NCBI GenBank assembly: GCA_002309235.1
Contig: DBXA01000121.1
Coordinates: 1-10,810, forward strand
Reading direction: 5' to 3'
DNA: 10,810 nt
Origin: Christensenella sp. UBA1224
GTDB lineage: Bacteria > Bacillota > Clostridia > Christensenellales > Aristaeellaceae
Shown here: positions 4,041 through 9,683 of the stretch, piece after piece
How positions within the stretch are numbered: position 1 is the first letter of the stretch
Layout of the letters: each line of letters opens with the position of its first letter
The notes under the pieces: generated by a model
Seen by the model: the letters and a program-made list of their open reading frames with translations, nothing else
The model's database searches: none
What the model was told of the DNA's origin: nothing
Translations under genes and position numbers: made by a program

Positions 4041-5963
4041 ATGCGATATTTCGGTTTTGACCTGGGCGATGGAGAAAGCTGTATAACACTCCTGCAGGAT
4101 ACGAACAGCACGGAACCGGTCATCATCCCCATCAACGGTGAAGCGAGCTTTTTGAGCGCCGTAGCCCATTACAACGGCGGCATCGTGATAGGGCAGCATG
4201 CATCCGGCAACCCGGAGGCCACAGACCTGCGGGTCTGCTTCAAGCGCAATTTCCGATCGCTGAGCCAGGATACGTGCCGGTCTGTTTCCGAATTCGTACG
4301 CGGGATCACGGAAGCGCTCAACAACAACGAGCAATGGAAGCCCCTCATCGAAGATACGGAAAACACAAGCTTTGTGGTAGGCTGCCCGGCCGGCTGGAGC
4401 GAGAAGGTCCGCGAGACATATCACACCCTGCTTTCAGAGGCAGGGCTTCCGAATGTTCACATCGTCTCGGAATCCCGCGCAGCCCTCATGTACGCCGTAC
4501 GTTCCCATATCGAAGGTATTGACCCGGCACTTATACGGGAAAGCATCCTGGTGATCGATATCGGTTCCTCGACGCTGGATTTCGCCTACGTCTGCGACGG
4601 TCGGGAAACAAATATCGGCACCATGGGAGACAACCGTTTAGGCGGCGGACTGCTGGATGAGATGATCATATCCCGCTCTCTCCGCCTTCCCGAAAACAGT
4701 GAAAAGGCCGCGCAGATCGAAAACGCGCTGGAGCGTGAGCCGCACTGGAAGAGCTATCTGATGCTCGCCGCACGGGAGATCAAGGAACGCTATTTCAGCG
4801 ATGAGGATTATTACAACAGCACGAATGAAGCACTTTCCAAGAGAGTTTCTCTCTTTACCTCCTCCGGACGCTTCGATGTGATACTCCGCATGTCACCCGC
4901 CCTGGTCAACGACCTGATCAACATGCCCCATGCTCTGCTCGACGGCCAATCCTTCCGTTCGCGCATCGCAAACAGCCTGCACCTGGTCACCCAGCATACC
5001 CAGGACCGGCCTCCAAGAGCCGTGCTCCTTACAGGCGGAGCATCCCGCATGCGCTTTTTCCAGGAAATGTGCGAGGAAGCATTCACTTCTTCCATTGTGA
5101 AGGTAAGCCCAAAACCGGAATTCGATATCGCCCGCGGGCTCGCATATGCAGGCCTTATGGATGACAACCTGGATAAGCTTTTGAAGGCTATCAAGGAATA
5201 CGTGGACAGCGATACGGTTGAGAAGAAGGTCGAAAGCGATCTCACATCTCTCATAAATACCGTATCAGATGCGCTCAGCGGTGTCATACTCGAAAAGGCC
5301 GTCCTCCCAACCTACCGTGAATGGCGCGGCGGCAATCTGTCTACACTCAATGATTTCGAAAAGAAAGCTGCCGAGGCTATCCGCCAATACATGCAGACGG
5401 ACGATACGCAGCAGATCATACGCAAGTGCGCTTTGCCATGGACAAGCGGCATACTTTCCGGGATCCAGCAGGATATCGATAAGCTCTGCCGAACCTACGG
5501 GATCGATGTCGGCCGCATGCAGCTCAAAGACCTGAGCCTTTACGCCGACAACATCACCGCTTCGGGGCTGGATATCCCAATCGTCACAGTCATCGATTAC
5601 GTGGTGGGCATCGTCGTGACCGTCGTCATGGCAGCCCTTTCCGGCGGTACCGGCACTGCCCTCATGATGGAAGGGCCCATCGGCTGGATCATAGGGGCCG
5701 TGATAGGCGTTCTCGCGGCCGTGATGGGCAAACAATTTGTCGAAAAGATCATCAAATCCGTCGATGTACCGAAGCTTTTCCGCAAGCTCGTGCGAGAATC
5801 CGCCATCAACAACGACCGCAATCTGGAAAAAATGTCCTCAGCCATCAAAAACGCTTTCCTATCGGATACCGGCCTGAAGCGCGGCCTCACAGCCCAGATC
5901 GCCGAAGGGATCGAACGCGCCATCAACGAAAACGCGCGCGAACAGGCTATGCAGATCGGCTAA
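4041..5963 (+). CDS. Hsp70-type ATPase with a membrane-hairpin C-terminal region
   Basis: A protein of 640 residues. Residues 1-375 form a complete Hsp70/actin-fold nucleotide-binding domain: phosphate-1 GFDLGDGES (5-13), a lysine block FKRNF (67-71) at the place of the DnaK catalytic Lys, connect-1 SESRAALMYA (143-152), phosphate-2 VIDIGSSTLDF (171-181), GDNRLGGGLLDEMI (196-209) matching the DnaK GD-HLGG block, adenosine motif LLTGGASR (329-336) and connect-2 FDIARGLAYAG (361-371). What follows is not an Hsp70 substrate-binding domain: there is no beta-sandwich pattern and no DnaK-like linker. Instead there is a long helical segment (375-510), two hydrophobic stretches (about 513-533 and 547-563, Gly-rich, joined by SGGTGTALMMEGPIG), then amphipathic helices to the end. 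This tail resembles in layout the membrane-inserting part of bacterial dynamin-like proteins (layout only, inference). AGGAG lies 4 bases before ATG 4041. Client and function are unknown; it is clearly not the housekeeping DnaK. Confidence 0.8.
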   Translation: MRYFGFDLGDGESCITLLQDTNSTEPVIIPINGEASFLSAVAHYNGGIVIGQHASGNPEATDLRVCFKRNFRSLSQDTCRSVSEFVRGITEALNNNEQWKPLIEDTENTSFVVGCPAGWSEKVRETYHTLLSEAGLPNVHIVSESRAALMYAVRSHIEGIDPALIRESILVIDIGSSTLDFAYVCDGRETNIGTMGDNRLGGGLLDEMIISRSLRLPENSEKAAQIENALEREPHWKSYLMLAAREIKERYFSDEDYYNSTNEALSKRVSLFTSSGRFDVILRMSPALVNDLINMPHALLDGQSFRSRIANSLHLVTQHTQDRPPRAVLLTGGASRMRFFQEMCEEAFTSSIVKVSPKPEFDIARGLAYAGLMDDNLDKLLKAIKEYVDSDTVEKKVESDLTSLINTVSDALSGVILEKAVLPTYREWRGGNLSTLNDFEKKAAEAIRQYMQTDDTQQIIRKCALPWTSGILSGIQQDIDKLCRTYGIDVGRMQLKDLSLYADNITASGLDIPIVTVIDYVVGIVVTVVMAALSGGTGTALMMEGPIGWIIGAVIGVLAAVMGKQFVEKIIKSVDVPKLFRKLVRESAINNDRNLEKMSSAIKNAFLSDTGLKRGLTAQIAEGIERAINENAREQAMQIG

Positions 5964-6000
5964 AAGAAATTCGTTTCCGGAAATGAACACTCAGCAGCAA

Positions 6001-6022
6001 AGGATGAACGTCTTAGCATCCT
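6001..6022 (+). other. hairpin AGGATG/CATCCT after the Hsp70-like gene
   Basis: Perfect 6-bp arms at 6001-6006 and 6017-6022 with a 10-nt loop, 38 bp after the stop codon. No T run follows (GTATACAAAA), so it is a weak terminator candidate for the cassette. It is followed by the larger inverted repeat at 6071-6144. Confidence 0.3.
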
Positions 6023-6070
6023 GTATACAAAACGATACAATGCTCAGCGCGGTATGCCTCCCTGCGTCAA

Positions 6071-6144
6071 GCACGCCGTACCCTGTCAGAAGTCAAGTCC
6101 AAACTCAGCAGGGCTGAAACGCGGACAGGTATTGTACGGCGTGC
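6071..6144. repeat. long interrupted inverted repeat over the 3' end of the kinase gene
   Basis: GCACGCCGTAC (6071-6081) pairs perfectly with GTACGGCGTGC (6134-6144), and directly inside it CCTGTC (6082-6087) pairs with GACAGG (6124-6129). That makes 17 paired bases with a 4-nt bulge (TATT, 6130-6133) on one side. The loop holds a further small hairpin TCAGC-AGG-GCTGA (6105-6117). The kinase stop codon (6088-6086) sits at the junction of stem and loop. It lies between two convergent genes and may act as a bidirectional terminator or mRNA 3'-end stabiliser. No T run follows on either strand. Confidence 0.55.
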
Positions 6145-7009
6145 GTATAACGGAAGACGCCAGCCTGTTCCCTATCTCGCAGGCATCGGCAAGCGTTTTC
6201 CCGTAAGCGAGCCCTGCCGCCGTACCGGAGAAGAACGCATCCCCTGCTCCCGTCGTATCCGCAACCGGTACCTTTCCCGCGGGCATGATGCCGTAGATCC
6301 CCGCGCTGCCATCCACATACACAGCGCCATCTCCGCCAAGTGTGACGACCAGGGCTTGAAGTCCGGCTTCCTCCACCTTTTTCCTGAGGTCTTCCGTTAC
6401 ATCTTCCGGCGTTTTTTCCTCGTAATCCTCCGCAAAAAGCATACCTGCTTCCTGCCTGTTGCAGACAAAGCAAGCCGTATCCTTCAGAAACATCCTGTTT
6501 TCAAGGGCAAGAGACATGTTGGCTACAGCGGCATAGACGGGTTTTCCGTATTTCTTCGCGAGAGCATATACCTTTTTCACGATCACAGCATCCATATCCA
6601 GTTCCAGCAGAACGGCTCTCGCTTTTTGAAAGATCTCGTCTCCCTTTTCATCAAGGATATCGGCAATAGGGAGCAGATCCGGTCTCTGCGATACGGAGGC
6701 CGCTACATCCCTGTTGTTGTCAAATACAGCAAGCCATGTACCCATTCCCGTATCGGTCCTGCGCACATATTTCACATCTACCCCATGCTCTTTGAGCCGG
6801 CTAAGCACCTCTGCACCTGCCGCCGTCTTATCCACAAGGCTCACAAATGCGCAGGGAAGACCTATGTTCCCGATATTTTCCGCTATGTTCCGGCTGACAC
6901 CGCCATGCACGACCTCTATCCTTCCGGCATTCCTGCCGTCCATGATAAAGCTGTCCAGCGGATATCCTTTTATATCAACGAAGACCGAACCCAATACGAT
7001 AAGCGGCAT
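6086..7009 (-). CDS. PfkB-family carbohydrate/nucleoside kinase, PsuK/ribokinase-like
   Basis: A 307-residue cytoplasmic ATP-dependent kinase of the ribokinase (PfkB) superfamily. Seen: first strand MPLIVLGSVFVDIKGYP, substrate motif VVHGGVSRNIAENIGNIG (33-50, the family's GG-xxN signature), NRQE (184-187, the N-x-x-E Mg/ATP motif), VVTLGGDGAV (221-230), and the anion-hole/catalytic signature DTTGAGDAFFSG (251-262) with catalytic Asp 257. All key residues are present. The opening D-x-x-GYP and the HGGVSRNIAEN block resemble pseudouridine kinase (PsuK) more than fructokinases, but no PsuG glycosidase gene is adjacent, so substrate is left open. ATG 7009 is chosen over the longer frame (7051) because AGAGGGA precedes it at normal distance and the -10 box at 7046-7041 leaves little room upstream. 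It is a single-gene unit, convergent with the Hsp70-like cassette and divergent from tsaE. Confidence 0.85.
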   Translation of the reverse strand: MPLIVLGSVFVDIKGYPLDSFIMDGRNAGRIEVVHGGVSRNIAENIGNIGLPCAFVSLVDKTAAGAEVLSRLKEHGVDVKYVRRTDTGMGTWLAVFDNNRDVAASVSQRPDLLPIADILDEKGDEIFQKARAVLLELDMDAVIVKKVYALAKKYGKPVYAAVANMSLALENRMFLKDTACFVCNRQEAGMLFAEDYEEKTPEDVTEDLRKKVEEAGLQALVVTLGGDGAVYVDGSAGIYGIMPAGKVPVADTTGAGDAFFSGTAAGLAYGKTLADACEIGNRLASSVIRTPYNTCPRFSPAEFGLDF

Positions 7010-7040
7010 ACCGTTCCCTCTTTTCCGCGATAATAGATAA

Positions 7041-7069
7041 AGTATAACCAATTCCCTCCCGGATTACAA
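7041..7069 (-). promoter_or_regulatory. sigma-A promoter of the PfkB-family kinase gene
   Basis: On the minus strand, TTGTAA (7069-7064) and TATACT (7046-7041) are 17 bp apart. Transcription should start near 7034, giving a leader of about 25 nt that contains the AGAGGGA ribosome binding site. Confidence 0.65.
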
Positions 7070-7071
7070 CT

Positions 7072-7095
7072 CCCGGCCGGGCAAGCTTGTTTTTT
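7072..7095. repeat. adjacent palindromes CCCGGCCGGG and CAAGCTTG plus T run between divergent promoters
   Basis: CCCGGCCGGG (7072-7081) is followed directly by CAAGCTTG (7082-7089) and a run of T. Both are perfect palindromes without a loop, so they are poor RNA hairpins but possible protein sites. They lie between the kinase -35 box and the tsaE -35 box. Confidence 0.3.
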
Positions 7096-7122
7096 CTACA
7101 CCAAACGATAGCATCAGCATGC

Positions 7123-7151
7123 TTGACAAACAGGCGTGGCCAATCTACAAT
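7123..7151 (+). promoter_or_regulatory. sigma-A promoter of the tsaE-tsaB-rimI-hydrolase-murF operon
   Basis: A perfect -35 TTGACA (7123-7128) and TACAAT (7146-7151) are 17 bp apart. Transcription should start near 7158. The leader of about 70 nt before tsaE contains small hairpins (GGTG-CTTT-CACC near 7168 and CCCG-N5-CGGG near 7188). Confidence 0.8.
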
Positions 7152-7229
7152 CATTTTGGGTTAAAAGGTGCTTTCACCGTTTATCCGCCCGGATATCGGG
7201 TCATCTGCGCACAGGCGGTACAAAGAAGA

Positions 7230-7694
7230 ATGTATCCTATCGCGAAAGGTCTTCTCTTAAAAGGCGAAGCAGGCATGGAGGCATTAGGCAGGAAACTTGC
7301 CCGCGCTCTCAGCGCGGGAGACGCCGTATTTCTCCATGGTGAAATGGGCATGGGAAAGAGCGTTCTCGCCCGCGCCATCGCAAGGGAATTCGGCGTAGAA
7401 GGGCCTATGCCTTCCCCTTCCTTTACCATACTGGAGTGCTATGAGGCAGATATCCCCGTCAAGCATTTTGACCTGTACCGTCTTGAGGACAGATTCGAAT
7501 TCTATGAGGCCGGCCTTGACGAGGAAATGGATCCAAAGTCACTTTCCATCGTCGAATGGCCGGAAATGACGGATTATCTGCCATTGCGCAGGATAGATGT
7601 CACCATCACCAGGGGAGACGCGGAAGACGAGCGTCTCGCGGAGATAACAGCTGAAGGCATCCCCAAAGAAAACATCACAAAAGCAGGACTCTGA
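7230..7694 (+). CDS. tsaE: tRNA N6-threonylcarbamoyladenosine biosynthesis ATPase TsaE
   Basis: A 154-residue protein, the usual TsaE size. It is the small P-loop ATPase that binds the TsaB-TsaD complex and is needed for repeated cycles of t6A37 formation on ANN-decoding tRNAs in the cytoplasm. Seen: Walker A GEMGMGKS (37-44), the family block PSPSFTILECYE (61-72), HFDLYRL (79-85), which is nearly invariant in TsaE, and IVEWPEM (107-113), the Walker-B-like E-W motif. The frame is open from 7119, but the strong promoter (-10 at 7146-7151) lies inside that extension, so the longer start cannot be transcribed from it. ATG 7230 gives the normal family N-terminus. Its binding site is weak (an AAAGAAG purine run immediately upstream), which may keep expression low. 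tsaB starts 6 bp after its stop. Confidence 0.93.
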   Translation: MYPIAKGLLLKGEAGMEALGRKLARALSAGDAVFLHGEMGMGKSVLARAIAREFGVEGPMPSPSFTILECYEADIPVKHFDLYRLEDRFEFYEAGLDEEMDPKSLSIVEWPEMTDYLPLRRIDVTITRGDAEDERLAEITAEGIPKENITKAGL

Positions 7695-7700
7695 ATCATC

Positions 7701-8402
7701 ATGATCATACTCTCCGTAGATACCTCCGGCCCCAGCGCCGGGGCAGCAGTGATAAAAGAGCGTGAGGTGCTCTGTGAGATATTTTTAAACAGCGGCCTTA
7801 CCCATTCCCAGACCATCATGCCCGCAGTGGAGGATGCCCTTACACGAGCCGGGATAACGCCTGATCAGGTGGATGCATTCGCCTGCGTAGCCGGTCCCGG
7901 TTCCTTTACGGGTGTACGCATAGGCGTATGCGCTGTGCGCGGCATGGCCCATGCTGCGGGAAAGCCCTGTATCGCTCTGGACGCCCTGGAGGTGCTCGCC
8001 CACGCGGTTTACGGTTTCCCGGGGATCGTCTGCCCGATACTGGATGCCAGACGGGATCAGGTATATGCGGCTGCCTTCCGCACAGGCGAAACACCGGAAA
8101 GAGTCCTTGCGGACGAGGCACTCGCTTTATCCGATCTGTTTGAAAAGCTCCCCAAAGATCATGACATCCTTTTCACGGGAGAAGCTGCTCCGCTGCACAG
8201 AGAGGAGATATCGGATCGTTTCGGCAGTAAAGCTAAGATCGCGCCCGCGCACTCGCTGCATGTGCGCCCGGCAGCAGCAGCAGACCTTGCCATGCGTTTC
8301 GGAAGCAGCCGTTTCATCCGGCCAGAAAGCTTAAAGCCCTTGTATCTGCGGGCGCCTTCCGCGGAAAGGGAAAGAGCCGCAGCGCTTGCCGGCAAAGGAT
8401 AA
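7701..8402 (+). CDS. tsaB: tRNA N6-threonylcarbamoyladenosine biosynthesis protein TsaB
   Basis: A 233-residue member of the actin-fold (ASKHA) family that lacks catalysis of its own and serves as the scaffold binding TsaD and TsaE in the t6A complex. Seen: N-terminal strand MIILSVDTSGPSAGAAV (1-17), GLTHSQTIMPAVEDAL (32-47, corresponding to the RHS-L-P block), AGPGSFTGVRIGVCAVRG (64-81), the hallmark of the family, and CPILDARRDQVYAAAF (111-126). The C-terminal KPLYLRAPSAE is also typical. Length is normal. The start ATG 7701 lies 6 bp after the tsaE stop, with AGGA about a dozen bases upstream inside tsaE. The end is separated by only 4 bp from rimI. Confidence 0.95.
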   Translation: MIILSVDTSGPSAGAAVIKEREVLCEIFLNSGLTHSQTIMPAVEDALTRAGITPDQVDAFACVAGPGSFTGVRIGVCAVRGMAHAAGKPCIALDALEVLAHAVYGFPGIVCPILDARRDQVYAAAFRTGETPERVLADEALALSDLFEKLPKDHDILFTGEAAPLHREEISDRFGSKAKIAPAHSLHVRPAAAADLAMRFGSSRFIRPESLKPLYLRAPSAERERAAALAGKG

Positions 8403-8406
8403 GAAT

Positions 8407-8892
8407 ATGGAAATAAGGAAAATGACACCAGAGGATATCGATGAGGTAATGGCCATCGAGAGCGAGGCCTTTTCCTTACCCTGGGATAAGGAAGCGTATC
8501 TTAAGGAGATAACGGAGAACCGCTGTGCCCGTTACCTGAGCCTGCATGAGGATGGCACTCTCATCGCCTATGCGGGTATGTGGTTCATACTTGATGAGGC
8601 ACATGTGACGACAGTCGCTGTACGCAATGACAAACGCGGCAAAGGCTTCGGCGAGGCGATCATGCGCGAGCTCATACAGAAAGCCGCGGATTGCGGCATG
8701 CGTTGGATGAGCCTGGAATGCCGACGCAGCAATATAAAAGCGCAGGCCCTCTACCATAAGCTTGATTTCATAGACGTTGGCTACAGGAAACGGTATTACG
8801 AAGATAATGACGAAGATGCCCTTGTCATGGCCCGGCTTTCTCTGCCGGAAGGCGACCCGGAGCGTGACGCGGATCTGATATATGAGGATTGA
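8407..8892 (+). CDS. rimI: ribosomal-protein alanine N-acetyltransferase RimI (GNAT)
   Basis: A 161-residue GCN5-related N-acetyltransferase that transfers acetyl from acetyl-CoA to the N-terminus of ribosomal protein S18 (classical role) or other proteins. Seen: the MEIRKMTPEDIDEVMAIESEAFSLPW start typical of RimI, motif A VTTVAVRNDKRGKGFGEAIM (68-86) with the R-G-K-G-F-G pyrophosphate loop, and LECRRSNIKAQALYHKLDFIDVGYRKRYY (103-131) carrying the general-base Glu (104) and the Tyr (116) equivalent to the E. coli RimI catalytic pair. The frame opens at TTG 8386, but ATG 8407 has AAAGGA at ideal distance and avoids overlapping tsaB. The acidic tail (DPERDADLIYED) is a few residues longer than average. 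The tsaB-rimI linkage is a common arrangement that supports the assignment. Confidence 0.92.
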   Translation: MEIRKMTPEDIDEVMAIESEAFSLPWDKEAYLKEITENRCARYLSLHEDGTLIAYAGMWFILDEAHVTTVAVRNDKRGKGFGEAIMRELIQKAADCGMRWMSLECRRSNIKAQALYHKLDFIDVGYRKRYYEDNDEDALVMARLSLPEGDPERDADLIYED

Positions 8893-8895
8893 CTG

Positions 8896-9660
8896 ATGCA
8901 GACTGAGATCATGCACACAAATGTGCATTACGAGATATACGGAAACGGAAGCAAAAAGCTCCTGCTCCTTCACGGCTGGGGCGGCGGTGTGGATTCCTTC
9001 GCGCCTCTCATACGCGACCTCGAGAATGAGTTCACCATGCTCGTTCCGGAAATGCCCGGACACGGCTCATCCGGTGAGCCCCCTGTCCCCTGGAGTGTTA
9101 CCGAATACACCTTGATGACATACCAGCTTCTGAAAGAGACAGGCTTTGAAAGCTGCTATATCGCTGCCCATTCCTTCGGGGCGCGGATCGCGATACTCCT
9201 CGCCGCCACGTATCCGGAGATGGTAAAGCGCATGCTCCTTACCGGCGCAGCCGGGCTGAGAAGTGAAGCCTCCGAAAAGAAAACAGCCCGGACAAAGGTT
9301 TACAAGATACTCAAAAAGCTGGCTTCCCTCCCTATCATACCGGAATCGGGCAGGGACAAGCTGAAGGAAAGCCTTATACAGCGATTCGGTTCCGCTGATT
9401 ACAAAGCCTGCACACCTTCCATGCGGGCGACCTTCAACCTGGTCATACTGCAGGACCTGAGGCCAAAGCTCCCCCTTATCAAATGTCCGGTTTTCCTCTT
9501 CTGGGGCGAGGATGATACAGCAACGCCCCTATGGATGGGCCGCGTGATGGAGAGCGAGATCCCCGATGCAGCCCTGCAGGTTGAAAAAGGCTGCGGCCAC
9601 TTTGCGTATCTCGAAAGCTACGACAGATTCCTTGCGATACTCAAGGCCCTGTTCGTCTGA
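8896..9660 (+). CDS. alpha/beta-fold hydrolase
   Basis: A 254-residue cytoplasmic alpha/beta hydrolase of the small esterase/lipase type. Seen: oxyanion-hole motif LLLLHGWGGG (22-31), PEMPGHGSSGEPP (51-63), nucleophile elbow IAAHSFGAR (89-97, Ser 93; the first glycine of the usual G-x-S-x-G is Ala), acid in FWGEDDTATP (Asp 206 or 207) and catalytic His in KGCGHFAYLE (His 235). The triad is complete, so it should be active; the substrate is unknown. A helical lid segment (about 120-190, Lys-rich) follows strand 6. TGAGGA lies 7 bases before ATG 8896, 3 bp after the rimI stop. The next gene is a MurF-type ligase, so a role around envelope precursors or lipids is possible but unproven. Confidence 0.85.
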   Translation: MQTEIMHTNVHYEIYGNGSKKLLLLHGWGGGVDSFAPLIRDLENEFTMLVPEMPGHGSSGEPPVPWSVTEYTLMTYQLLKETGFESCYIAAHSFGARIAILLAATYPEMVKRMLLTGAAGLRSEASEKKTARTKVYKILKKLASLPIIPESGRDKLKESLIQRFGSADYKACTPSMRATFNLVILQDLRPKLPLIKCPVFLFWGEDDTATPLWMGRVMESEIPDAALQVEKGCGHFAYLESYDRFLAILKALFV

Positions 9661-9683
9661 ACAATACAAATGAGGATCAATAT

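Noticed and set aside
3867..4424. Minus-strand open frame of 185 codons spanning the junction of the cassette genes
   Set aside because: No binding site or motif, and it crosses two plus-strand genes with clear coding signals.
3249..5963. Known anti-phage defence system
   Set aside because: There is no nuclease, reverse transcriptase, methylase, NADase or other defence partner, and no integrase or mobile element nearby; the membrane Hsp70-like pair alone does not match any defence system I know.
4041..5963. Housekeeping DnaK or the cell-shape protein MreB
   Set aside because: No grpE/dnaJ context and no beta-sandwich substrate domain; compared with MreB it is far longer and carries the Hsp70-type GGASR and GD-LGG motifs.
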